From NCBI GenBank assembly GCA_019055375.1, contig JAHQIW010000067.1:1-64000 (forward strand): 64,000 nucleotides of DNA. The letters are read 5' to 3'. Shown here piece by piece: positions 11,021-23,100 of this stretch; positions within the stretch are counted from its first letter, which is position 1; every line of letters starts with the position of its first letter. Under the pieces are notes generated by a model. The model searched no databases, was not told the DNA's origin, and saw only the letters and a list, made by a program, of their open reading frames with translations. The stretch is from Parelaphostrongylus tenuis. Taxonomy: Eukaryota; Nematoda; Chromadorea; Rhabditida; Metastrongylidae. A program made the position numbers and the translations under genes.

Positions 11021-13225
11021 TTAGAAGATCAAACGAAGAAAGGGCGCGAGATCTCGCGTGATGGTGACGCACTCGTCCTTCCGATTCATTTCGGGGTTTT
11101 GGGCGTTTATCCAAAATGCCTCAAGAGTCTTGCGCGTGGACGTTTTTGATTCCTGCGCCAGGATTGTGACAGTCACATCAAAATCCTTGTTGTTGTGTTT
11201 TTGTGCCCTATGTAAACCTAAAGGTTTGGTTTTATCTATTTTAGATTTACTGTCTAGATGTTCTTTTATGCGGACGAAAAGTGGTCTTCCCGTTTCGCCT
11301 ATATATTCTTCCCCGCATGTTTTACATGTTAGCAAATAAATTGTGCCTGATCTCATACAATCTCCCTCTTTTCCGTTGGGGCAGATCATACAGTTGTTGG
11401 TGTTGCACAATCGATCATAGAGTCTATTGCGGATCAGCTGATGGCGTAGGGTGGGAGGTGGGGTTTCGATAATTACCACGGAATTTTCAAGACCGCATCT
11501 TTTCAGGCACCTTTTAACCGCGCTACTAATCTCGTTTGATATAAATGGTAATTTGAAGGGGACTCTATTCAGGTGCGGAGTATTGTTCTTTTGTGACCTA
11601 ATTCCACTTTTTGAATATTCCCTAGTGGCAAATGTTTTGTAGCCGTTGGAAATGGCGATCTTTCGTGCCAAGTCTAATGATTCGTTCCTTTCCTCCTCTC
11701 CTGTGCACACACTTTTAGCTGTTCGAAACATGTTTTTAATTAGCGATTTTTTCATGTGTGAAGGATGAGAGGAGAGGTAATTGACCAAAATGTTCTTGTT
11801 ACTTGGTTTTCGATACCACTTTGTACTATAGCCACTATCCAAAAGCTTTACTTGGGTATTTAGGAATGGAAGCCAGCCCCCGTTTGGACTTTCTCGCGTA
11901 AATCTGATATGCTCTGACTGTCCGTTCAACACTTCAAAACATTTGTCCATTTCCTCTTGTGTGGAACAGACAATGAAACAGTCATCTATATATCGGCAGT
12001 AGAGCAATGGGCGGTGAACGAGAATTGGAGCTTCCACCTTATACATAAAAGCGATGGCAAGACTAGGTGCTAAGCGTTGACCCATGGCTAACCCCCTGAG
12101 TTGTGTAAAGTATTTTCCCGACCACCGAAAGATTGAACAACTAAGACATTGTTTTAGGAGGGTCATTAGTTGTTGAATTGTGAAGCCATACATGTTTACT
12201 TTTTGTTCATTTTCAGTTAAAAGTTCGAAAATGGCTTGCATTGCAGAGTCATTTGATACGTTTGTATAGAGTGAGCTAACATCAAATGACTCCATTACGT
12301 GCGAGTTGTTAGGTTTCGCGCAACGTAGGTGGTCAAGGAACATTTTTGTATTGGGTAGGTGGGTTGGTATGAATTTGAGCACCTGAGTAAAAATGAGGTT
12401 TAGAAACCACGTTATTCTATCCGTTGGTCCGCCTATACAACTGATGATGGGTCTAACCTTGTATGTTGATGGATCGGTTGACACTAGATCATCAATAGAT
12501 GTAAGTTTATGTGTTTTTACGAGAAGGTATAGGACCGGACAAATAGGATTATTGTTTTTGAGTCGAGAAATAACTGAAGTTTCCAAACCCGCTGCACTTG
12601 CCGTGTTGACCCATTCTTTGTTTAATTTTTTACATTGGAGTTTATATTCTTTCTCAGAGGATGGGCGATAGAGGGAGACATCCTGAAGATGTTTCTCCGT
12701 TATATCGACATCCAGCTGATTTGAAATTACTACAAATTCCCCACCTTTATCACTTACGGACAAACGGATAGTTTTTGATCTTACGAGCTCCCTGATTTGT
12801 GACAAACCTTGTTTTTGTTTGTGTGTCAGATTGGAGCTTATTTTTCTATGCCGAAAGTGGTTGAGTATTTGCAGAATTTCGTTCGAAAAAACGCGAAAAG
12901 TAGGGTCGAGTTCGCTGTTTGGTTTTTCTTCCTTGTAAAAAGCTTGTGGGAAGGGAATGGGTGGTAGTGTCCCTGGTTGTTTTTCATTACCTAACCCTTC
13001 TAATCTAGCCTTGTAGCGCAGTTGATTTTGAAGTTCTTGTAGACTGCATACGATCCTGCGCAGGGTTAATTTAGAAATGGGTTGACTAGGTGCAAAACTT
13101 GGACCCAATTCTAATAATGAGCGCGCCTCATCCGGAAGCGTTACACCACCTAACACAGTAACTCTTGATCTCTCTAAAGCGCCTTGATTTTTCGATTTAT
13201 CGATGTTTATACGGAAATCACTCTT
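11021..13225 (-). CDS. Penelope-like element: reverse transcriptase with GIY-YIG endonuclease
   Basis: One open frame runs from 13,225 to the TAA at 11,021 with no in-frame ATG at its 5' end. The first usable codon is a GTG at 13,156, giving 711 codons, so the N-terminus is probably truncated or the start is atypical. The reverse transcriptase core carries the catalytic YIDDCFIVC (about residues 388-396) preceded by RGLAMGQRLAPSLA. The C-terminal third has a Cys-rich finger (CNTNNCMICPNG) and then the GIY-YIG endonuclease start IYLLTC...EEYIGETGRP (about 605-622). RT plus C-terminal GIY-YIG is the hallmark of Penelope-like retroelements, which prime at nicks cut by their own endonuclease. The frame is uninterrupted, so the copy may be recent. 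An intact hammerhead motif sits just past the 3' end. Confidence 0.93.
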   Translation of the reverse strand, partial: KSDFRINIDKSKNQGALERSRVTVLGGVTLPDEARSLLELGPSFAPSQPISKLTLRRIVCSLQELQNQLRYKARLEGLGNEKQPGTLPPIPFPQAFYKEEKPNSELDPTFRVFSNEILQILNHFRHRKISSNLTHKQKQGLSQIRELVRSKTIRLSVSDKGGEFVVISNQLDVDITEKHLQDVSLYRPSSEKEYKLQCKKLNKEWVNTASAAGLETSVISRLKNNNPICPVLYLLVKTHKLTSIDDLVSTDPSTYKVRPIISCIGGPTDRITWFLNLIFTQVLKFIPTHLPNTKMFLDHLRCAKPNNSHVMESFDVSSLYTNVSNDSAMQAIFELLTENEQKVNMYGFTIQQLMTLLKQCLSCSIFRWSGKYFTQLRGLAMGQRLAPSLAIAFMYKVEAPILVHRPLLYCRYIDDCFIVCSTQEEMDKCFEVLNGQSEHIRFTRESPNGGWLPFLNTQVKLLDSGYSTKWYRKPSNKNILVNYLSSHPSHMKKSLIKNMFRTAKSVCTGEEERNESLDLARKIAISNGYKTFATREYSKSGIRSQKNNTPHLNRVPFKLPFISNEISSAVKRCLKRCGLENSVVIIETPPPTLRHQLIRNRLYDRLCNTNNCMICPNGKEGDCMRSGTIYLLTCKTCGEEYIGETGRPLFVRIKEHLDSKSKIDKTKPLGLHRAQKHNNKDFDVTVTILAQESKTSTRKTLEAFWINAQNPEMNRKDECVTITRDLAPFLRLIF

Positions 13226-13304
13226 TTACGTCTTTTTTGATTGACGGCGTCAAACTTTCATATTTAGCCCATATCAAAACTTTCTTACTTATCTTTGGCA
13301 TTGC

Positions 13305-14646
13305 GCTCACTCTATACAAACGTATCAAATGACTCTGCAGTGCAAGCCATTTTCGAACTTCTAACTGAAAATGAACAAAAAGTAAACATGTATGGCTTCA
13401 CAATTCAACAACTAATGACCCTCCTAAAACAATGTCCTTAGTTGTTCAATCTTTCGTGGTCGGGAAAATACTTTACACAACTCAGGGGTTAGCCATGGGT
13501 CAACGCTTAGCACCTAGTCTTGCCATCGCTTTTATGTATAAGGTGGAAGCTCCAATTCTCGTTCACCGCCCATTGCTCTACTGCCGATATATAGATGACT
13601 GTTTCATTGTCTGTTCCACACAAGAGGAAATGGACAAATGTTTTGAAGTGTTGAACGGACAGTCAGAGCATATCAGATTTACGCGAGAAAGTCCAAACGG
13701 GGGCTGGCTTCCATTCCTAAATACCCAAGTAAAGCTTTTGGATAGTGGCTATAGTACAAAGTGGTATCGAAACCAAGTAACAAGAACATTTTGGTCAATT
13801 ACCTCTCCTCTTCATCCTTCACACATGAAAAAATCGCTAATTAAAAACATGTTTCGAACAGCTAAAAGTGTGTGCACAGGAGAGGAGGAAAGGAACGAAT
13901 CATTAGACTTGGCACGAAAGATCGCCATTTCCAACGGCTACAAAACATTTGCCACTAGGGAATATTCAAAAGTGGAATTAGGTCACAAAAGAACAATACT
14001 CCGCACCTGAATAGAGTCCCCTTCAAATTACCATTTATATCAAACGAGATTAGTAGCGCGGTTAAAAGGTGCCTGAAAAGATGCGGTCTTGAAAATTCCG
14101 TGGTAATTATCGAAACCCCACCTCCCACCCTACGCCATCAGCTGATCCGCAATAGACTCTATGATCGATTGTGCAACACCAACAACTGTATGATCTGCCC
14201 CAACGGAAAAGAGGGAGATTGTATGAGATCAGGCACAATTTATTTGCTAACATGTAAAACATGCGGGGAAGAATATATAGGCGAAACGGGAAGACCACTT
14301 TTCGTCCGCATAAAAGAAACATCTAGACAGTAAATCTAAAATAGATAAAACCAAACCTTTAGGTTTACATAGGGCACAAAAACACAACAACAAGGATTTT
14401 GATGTGACTGTCACAATCCTGGCGCAGGAATCAAAAACGTCCACGCGCAAGACTCTTGAGGCATTTTGGATAAACGCCCCAAAACCCCGAAATGAATCGG
14501 AAGGACGAGTGCGTCACCATCACGCGAGATCTCGCGCCCTTTCTTCGTTTGATCTTCTAACGTGACTAGGCAGCATATAAATAAGACCATCCGATCATTC
14601 AAATAGACTAATACTATATACGTCCAGGCTCTGAAGAAGGCGGGTC
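13305..14646 (+). pseudogene. Truncated inverted copy of the Penelope-like element
   Basis: This plus-strand segment repeats 12,276-10,935 of the neighbouring element in opposite orientation with very high identity. It begins inside the reverse transcriptase gene and stops inside helix II of the hammerhead motif. I see at least seven single-base insertions or deletions (for example near 13,437, 13,460, 13,771, 13,808, 13,971, 14,316 and 14,480) and few substitutions. Paired indels keep the RT YIDD region readable, but the GIY-YIG region is frameshifted at about 14,316 and ends early. The two copies are head to head, about 80 bp from the 5' end of the other copy. Penelope-like elements often form such partial inverted copies; an assembly or hairpin-read artefact is also possible. 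Confidence 0.9.
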
Positions 14647-15215
14647 AGTAGTTGATGATTCGGCGATTTCACTTTCTTCGTGGTCAAAGTGACACGTAAT
14701 TCACTCAGCAAAACTAAACCCAAGCAGAGAAATCTCAATACATAAACTTCATTTGCATAATCGACGAGTTTTTTCAATCTTTTTTGACGTTTCCTTCTTT
14801 GTAGGCCACGGTACTTTGCCCTCGTTGGACTATCGGATGAGTGAGTTATTCACCTAAACCCATCTCAAGGAGCGACCGTTTTGTAGTAATTGTGAATAGC
14901 TATTTGCCATTACAAGTTCGGCGAATTTTTTGTGTCCTTTTATACCCACACTGATTGCTGTACGGAAATTTTTCTTACAAGTGCCCTTTCTATAGGTAAG
15001 CGATGAGATGAGAGGTAATGGATCAGTGTCTTCATTACTTGCCTTTCAAGACATTTTATAGTGTAGCTGTTTTTGGATAGTTTAATGTGAGCGAACTGAG
15101 TTGTGAGCAGAAATTCAACTTTAGAAAGTGATATTTGCTCACGCGACCGAATCTGCTAACTATTGGTGGATGATAGCTATGACAGCGAGATACTGAGAAA
15201 TGAGTGGTGGGTTAG

Positions 15216-15320
15216 CGGTGGCCGCGCTAGTGTAGAGGTAGCACGCGCCACGCTGTGGGTGAAACGCGGGTTTAACACCCGTATTGGGTTGGATTTTTGC
15301 TCATCACTCAATTCTCTTAG
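15216..15320 (+). repeat. tRNA-derived SINE, family B
   Basis: GTGTAGAGGTAGCACGCGCC serves as A-box region and GCGGGTTTAACACCCG as B box, followed by TTTTTGCTCATCACTCAA, the family B tail. Confidence 0.6.
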
Positions 15321-16310
15321 GTATATTCGAAACATCATGACACTGCAAAAACAACAGTTAAAACTTAATGAATCTTGAGGGTTAATATGAGCGTTCAAGA
15401 ACAGAATTCGCTGATAAATTAGACTTCGATCTACCCCGAGAAAGTTCCACAAATATATTAACGCTATCTATGACGAAGAACGAACTACATTCAGATATCA
15501 ATATACCACTTCACTCTTGATTTCTTTAATGATTAGCACAGATAGCGGAGAACACAGTGCTAAAGTTGGCGCACAATGATATCTACAACTTCTCCGTTCA
15601 ACCTTGCCGAGGAACAACCAAGATTGCCATGCCGCTAGACTACTGGCAGAGATGTTTCTGAGGATCTCCCTTCAAACATTAAAGATGGGCGAACGCCTGT
15701 GGTAAAGACCTGGGAAGATTTAAGCACAGGATTGCAGCAAGAACCTACTCGATCGACCAGAATTCAACTGTGTCCATAAGAGTCGAAATCCTTAGAAAGC
15801 AGTGAAGACACACGCAAACTCGAAGCTTTTCATGGATGAACATATAGGAAACGAATCAGATGAAGAAAGCCCAGGGATCATCAAAGTCTGATATGATAGG
15901 TAAGAAATCCAGAGCACTATGCTTTTCGTATGAATAAATCCTGCTTGTCGTCCAATTTCTTATAACCATTCGTCAAGTTTGATTTTCTTATGACGTCATT
16001 TATTAACATCTGATATCAATGCAAATGACTAAATATTACATAATCACAATCTTCGCAGCAATACCTACTAATCTCTTTGAGAACATCAAAACAAAAAAAA
16101 GGAAACGAACAAATCGAAGTGGTCACATGAAAAATCATTATTGATTATTCAACAATCATACACATACATATATAGGCGATATATCATTGTACATATTCTC
16201 ACAATATGCATAGTATAGAGCTGATTTGGTGTTGATCAAAATTACTGTTTCACAATGACGGCGATCGAAGCGATAACAGTGATGTTGGTGATGATTTTGA
16301 TTGTAATGAA

Positions 16311-16365
16311 GAAGACAACAAAGACGACGATGATGATGATAATGATGATGATCATTGTATCGACG
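16311..16365 (+). repeat. GAT/GAC simple repeat
   Basis: Imperfect GATGAT/GACGAC triplets; the minus-strand Ile/Val-rich open frame over it is a by-product. Confidence 0.7.
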
Positions 16366-17163
16366 ATGATGGGATAATGGAAGCGATAAGGTCGATGATG
16401 TGACGCCTTTGCTGCGAACCTTTCACTCGGCAAAACTGCTGCACAATTAACTATGAAAGGCGCACATTGAAATCACAGAGCTACAACTTACAGGAGTCAA
16501 TGATTCAACTATCTTCAGAAGAGATACTGTCACAAATATGTTTCTACTAAGGATACACACTATTTTTCATTCTTAGGTGGTAGAAACTCAAATTCGAAAG
16601 AGATCACTAACTCGCAGGTTATACGAACTGCGAAAGGGGATCTGAGATGTCGCTCAGAATACGGCTGCGCTCCTATGCGTATTACGACAGCTTAAAAGCT
16701 TGTACGATAATGAGAAATACATTTATGATTAAACTATGAAAACGGTAAGTGCAAGAAAACAGCGACACGCTACGAGGCAATCTAATCGACCCGGTTATTC
16801 ACGTTACCTACTATCTCATACATGATACAATGAGAATGGCCAGCAAATATCTATATATCATCCATGACAGTAAGACCTACGAGTATAAAAATCTAGGCCA
16901 TAATGTTAGCAGCAGTGCTGGTTGTTGCTAATATAGTAATAGACATTGGAATCCGCGACGTTACGCAGATGAGTAATGCAGCTACTGTAATCTTCAATAC
17001 AGCAGCATAAAGATCTATATATACGGGGCATCATGTATATCAAGACGATATCTGCTGTAAAGTAGAACACCCAAGCAACATAATGATAATGAAGAAAGAC
17101 ACTGAGTGAAGAAATCAGTGGTGCATAACCAGAAAATCAGAGTATAACGTCGACGCTTTCGCT

Positions 17164-20100
17164 TCATAACAGCTCGTCGCCGCTGGCCGGTGTTAGCTCG
17201 TTCGGCGACGTCCGTACAATCACCGGTGGATCGAAAGACGGTGGTAGTGGTCTGCGAGGTGAAGTCTCCTCTTCGCCAAGAGAGTGTTGAGCACTCACGT
17301 TCGGACTGGACTTCCGAAGACCAAACCAGCGGGCGAATTTTTCCAGACGACCCTCCTAAAGCACTGTTGATTATGATAGCATAACTGTAAAATGCTCACA
17401 TATATCCTTTCATTATAATTTGAGACAACTTGTCATGTGGTCTGGTAAGGGCTCTTGAACAGCCCGATCGATACACGTGTTTCGTCCTTACAGACTCGCC
17501 AGTCGGGCAGAACCCGTCGTCTTTCGATATTTTATAGTCAGTTCTCTCGGGAGCTCTGCTCTCTTACAGAAAGTTATCGAAGACGAACGTTTTACACTCT
17601 ATGCCAAGCAAAATTTTCACCTAACACAGATTGTTTTCGCACTCGATTGCTCGCTGGCTGGTATTTTTATCATATTATACCTTTATTTCGAGTGCTTTAT
17701 TAAGACCACGCTCAAATTTCAAACTCACACATGTAATAAAAGGTTCACCCAAGTTAGACAGCTAAGTGAGTTGAGCAAATTAGATATTTACTATTACTTA
17801 TATGATAATGCCTCAGTGACCAAGAATAATCTGAAAATGGGACAGAAAAGTGTTAGAGTTGATGAAATCTTGTTACTTAGGTGAACCCTGCATAACTTAT
17901 TTCATTTTACCCTCGCATTCGGCTGCTTTTTCAGAGCTCGCTCAAATCATTATGATGTGACAATATATTTTTCTTTTGAGTCTTTTATGAGGTCATTTAT
18001 AGGCACTTATACAGTGCAATAGACGTGTTTCGACCTTGCACCACGGTGCCTTTCGTCTGAGCCATTCCCTAATAGAGAAACACCCCCTTCCTACGTAAGA
18101 AAATCGTCGACGAACATGTTACACTGCCACGTGCAAAATGAAAATTTACTTCACACACGGCACAGATAAAATATCACGCATGTCTACTGATATGATCACC
18201 GAACATTCTTTAATGTAAGGGGATTCTCTCCCAAAAGGGATTGGTTCAGGCGAAAGGCAATTGCCGCAGCTACAAGGTCGAAACACGTGTATTGCACCGT
18301 ATAAGTGCCTATAAAAGACCTCATGAAAGGCTCAAAAGAAAAATATTGTCAGATGACATCATTTCATTTCACACGAGCCGCCATTAAAATCTATGTGCGG
18401 ATCTTAGTACTTCTTGCATTCGGTTCGTTTTCTAGCAATCATCTTCTGCGAAGGCCTCCGAATATTACACGCTGTTTTGACTGCTGCTTGAAGAATCCGT
18501 CTTATTGATGAATATTATAGAATGGTGGTCAAGAGATTCCCTTGCAACTCTGGAGGTTGCAGGGCTAAGGGGTACTGTGGAGCGTTTGTTGATCAATCAC
18601 AAGAGGGTGTTGGAGGTTTGAGGAGGAAATCAGACAAACGCCTTAATTATCATCTTGCTTTCTGATACACTGCTTCACTAACCAGTGCGCTACCCCAACA
18701 TCTTCTCTTACATAACGAACAGAGTTAATGTTGAAAAACGTTCTTTTACAATCATTGAGCCAGCTTCAAGAAAAAACGGCTTCCGTTCTTACCTTTAATA
18801 CATCCATATCAGACAACGTATGACGTCGTATCGGATCTCGTGTGACAGATCGGTTGCGTGAACGGATTTTCTGTTGACATCGTGCTTCTGTAAGCACAGC
18901 AAGCACTTGCGGACGTTGGCGTGGTGATGACGAGGCGTTACGTGCACAAGGACTCGGATCGCTAAAACTGTAACACTGTGTACTTATTGCGAAATGTACA
19001 GTACCTTCCAGTTATGCTTCAGAATATTTCTCACCTTGACGCATAATCAGAGTAAGAGGCAGCACATGCAACCGCAAGCGGTGCCGTTAGAGGAGCAGAA
19101 CTAGTCGTTGAGTAGTCCGATGTGCACGACAGTGCATCGGTTGTATCCTTCGTCGGTGAGGACGCCTAAAAAATGAACAATGACTCATTTCTGGTTTACT
19201 TTTCACTAAGTTTGACAAGTCGGAGTTAGACGAAAATTTCTGGAATGTTCCTCAAGGTGTGTGGTAATAAATTATGAATGTGAGCAGAAATAATAGTGAG
19301 TTTGAACAGCTGTAAACGAAAAGTGAAAGTAATCAAAATAGTCATCGCGAGACTGAAAAATTTCGACTCTCATACTCAATTTTCACTCTCAATTTGTCTG
19401 TCTTACTTTGTTAGAGAGTAGCAATAGAATGTTTGTACAACCTTGAGAGGTTCTGAGAGTGCAGTTGAAGTAGGCTCGAAACAAGTTGGTTCTATTGCCT
19501 CAGTTGTCGACGTGTGACTAGTGTCAATAAGCGAGGAAGTGAACATCAAAGGAAGTGGATCCATCCAGTTCTGACGGCGTTGCATCTTTCGAATTTTCTC
19601 TCGTGTCTCCTCACTTAGTACCTGAAAAAACTGTCTTATTATCGTATCATTTCAAATCGTTTATGGCTTAGTCCTGCATTCTATGACGAGATGTGAAACA
19701 ATAAAAAAGGTGTTTCTATATAGCCACGTAACTGAGCAATATGGGCCTAGAACTCATGTCTCTGCCTTGCACTGAATGTGGTAAATCAGAAGAATTCAAG
19801 AGCAGATAATCATTTTAAACAATACAGACACTGGTACAGCACTAGAAAACTAAATTCGACCTGCCCCAAGACCTAATGCAAAAGCTCAAAGACAAAGATA
19901 ACTCACTTCTAAAGCAGGGCTATTGGCCACATTCAAATGCTGAGTGTGATTAGCTAATGCATCAATAGCGCTCGCATCATCAGCTGCTTCTGCCGAGCCT
20001 GCGATGAAGATACGTCGCGCCGAGTATATATCCTGTAAGGTTGAAATGTAGGTTTGAAACAATCGTCATTTAATATATCATGTTTTTTGCAAGGTACGAT

Positions 20101-23100
20101 GTGGGTTCCCACTTTTCCTTCTGCGTGGGAATTTAAACTACTACAATTTACGTAAGGCTCTCATATAACAACCTCGAAAAAACTCTGAACATTGTGACAG
20201 GTTATAATTTACTTGTCTCTTGATTGACTATATTTTTGTACCACGGAGCTATTTACTCTACACTTTCTTTATCCTTTTAGCTTTGAAAAGTCATAAAATA
20301 ATTCTATACAGGAACTCTGACCAGTCTCATTTCCTTCTAGATTGTAGAATTTGACTCACATTTACATTATCACAACCGGTTTATCTGCAATTTAGACTGT
20401 GTTCCAAAAAAAAATGACAGAAAGTCATGTTAATTCCTGCTCTCGAAAAAAAAAAAAAGTGAACGTTCACTAAGTCCGCATTGCTCAAAGTAAAAAAAAT
20501 CACAATGTACGATCTCTTCTAAGATGAAAAATGAGATATAAATCATGAACCAACTGCCCCAAATTAGACTTTGTTTGTTGTTCCGTCGTTCGAGTAATAA
20601 CACCAGAAGCTTCTTCTGAAACGAAATACCTGCTGTCTCTTCCGTCGTGCTTGAACTTCGCTAATATCAGGAGAAGTGGTCGTTGTTCCCGGATCTGTTC
20701 GGCTTGTATCGGGAATGCTTCCAAGGCTTGACTCGATTGAGGGACTTTGTTCTAGAGTGCCTGTTGATGCAACAGCAGCCAAAGGTGATACCATTTGTCG
20801 TGACATGATCTCGGCATCGATGTCCCTTTCCTAAAACGATCATATTTGAATTACATTAAGACACAGCTTTAGGCGTCAATCTCTGAGGTATGAGTAATGT
20901 AATCGACTTCTTGAGCAATGAAAGAGATGAATGAATGCTTATCTGACCTACACACTGAGTTGCAGTGAACTGCATACCAACGCATGAATTCAGTGCTGTT
21001 ACCTTCCCAAACAAGTCTCGTACCATTTTACCGACCAAGAATGGAAAGAAAGTTTAGAAAGTAATAAGCATGCATGGATTCAATGACCACGTGCGTCTTG
21101 CAGGACACTTTGAGCACTGGGCTACACACCCTCGCTCGGGCACTACAGGGATATTGTGTGAGCATATTGATACCTAGTTCACTACAAACGTAAAGCATTC
21201 TTGCCCATGCGTTATAATCAACTATTGGCACTTTACACCTTTAATTAACTAAATATTACCCTTGAAAGTGACAGTATAACGTTTGTAACACAAACATGTA
21301 TCGATGAGAAGTTTGGAAATAAACAAGCCACGGATATATCAATGTCAACAAAATTTTTGATATTACTACTTCATTGAAACTTCTCCTTCATATATTGTCA
21401 GAAAACTAATGGAGATTTTACCTTTTGTAGAATTTTATACCACGCTTTCTCGTAAAATCTTCTCTAAATGCTACTGTCAACATTTTGCTCAGATATCTTG
21501 AAAATTGATTTTCCTCTAACACCGGCATTACTAATTAGATATGTTTGCTCTGTTGACTGATCCGGTGACAGGAGGTTGATTTTTCATAAGAAAAACCATT
21601 CGACTGATGTTTCAAAGCCTTCCTCTACTTCAGACCAATCGTCATCGTTTTCGATCAACCTCGAGCTATCCGCTCAATCATTAAAGAAAATATTTCACAT
21701 TAGTGCTAAATGTGTTCAAATCATATTAACGTACCCATCATTTGATTTAATGAATAACCTTTTTTTCAGAAGAATTGAATAGAAGCTAAATTTAAGAAGA
21801 CGAGGAGAATCAATGAGAAGAAACTCTCAGTAGCGATACAATATATGATGCAGATTCAAGCACAGCCATCAGTAGTGAAACGGAAGAACCCTCATCAAGA
21901 TAAGTGACTGTTTCGAAACACGTTAACATTAGGTATTCTCATTGACCAGAAGTAATTGAAACTGCTTAACAATGATTTTCAAAGCATACGCCATCAGCCT
22001 GAACACATTTCTGCCATCTCTCAAGCAACAAATTAATACCGCTTTGAGCAACATTTTCTGAGCTTTCTTTTAGTAGTAAATTTGTACATATTTGCCACAT
22101 CATGGTCGATCAAAGAAGCCTTTATTGCAGCTAGCTTCTTGATGAGTACTATTTGGGACGCGATGCGGAGACCGCCTTCGAGAATATCAATCCTACAAAG
22201 CCTCAAGGATTTGTGCCCAGGCGAAGAGCGTATCGGTTCCTTTCTGGGTTTCGCACCGGCAACATCAAATTGAACGACCAACTGCGTTCCGGACGTCTAC
22301 GCGAAGTTGATCGAGAGACCGTCGTCCAAGCAACTGAAGAGCATCCGACTTTGATGGCAGCGATGAGTTCAGCCTGCTGCCGCATACTTTGAATAGTGCG
22401 GTTCATCAAGCAATTTTGATTACTTTTGGTTTAATAAATTTTGTGATTATTGCTCTAGTGTCAAAACTCACGAGAAGACTCATAAACAGAATTAAAAACT
22501 TGGAAGAATTCGACTGGAAAATGTTTTACCAATTGAATAAGTGGTAAAGAGAAGGTTACTAACGGTACAAAAACAGCCCACTCCAGAGTCATATTGTGAA
22601 CTACACGGCATGAGAAAGGCTACACACAACAACTGAATTTCCTAATGAAGGTGAGCTTAGATGTCACTAAAACTCATTTGGAAGCCCAGTTTACATTCAA
22701 AACATTGTGACGGCCTTTCTATGCATATGAAGAAACTGCCCGCCATGATATTCTGGTTAAATCATTGGAGTAGAACAGTAAGGTCAAAATCGACAATATG
22801 CAGAACAAAAGTGCAACTCTAGCAGCTACTAACTAACCGAAAGATGTTATTCTGATGTACTTCAACGCGCTACCGCACTTAGATCAACGCAGTCAACAGT
22901 GAAAAGTGGCAAGAACTCGTAGCAATTAAAAATTACTCTATGGCAAGAGCTGGTAAGAAATATTAAATTAGTCTATCTAAGATGCTTTATCGCATATTTC
23001 GCCACTTAAGTACTAATCAACAACACCAATCAAACACTCAAGTGCATTTTTTTTACAGTCAACAGTTAAAAGTGGCAAGAACTGGTAAGAACTATACAAA

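Larger units (their letters stand above)
14647..17163. other. Region downstream of the PAC-1-like gene
   Basis: It contains the SINE at 15.2 kb and the GAT repeat at 16.3 kb. The nearest AATAAA on the minus strand is at about 16,002-15,997, which would give a 3' UTR of about 1.2 kb; no nearer signal was found. No other gene is visible. Confidence 0.45.

Noticed and set aside
17455..17884. Overlapping plus-strand frames of 82 and 135 codons
   Set aside because: They run through the second-family hammerhead element, whose related copy at 18.1 kb is not open.
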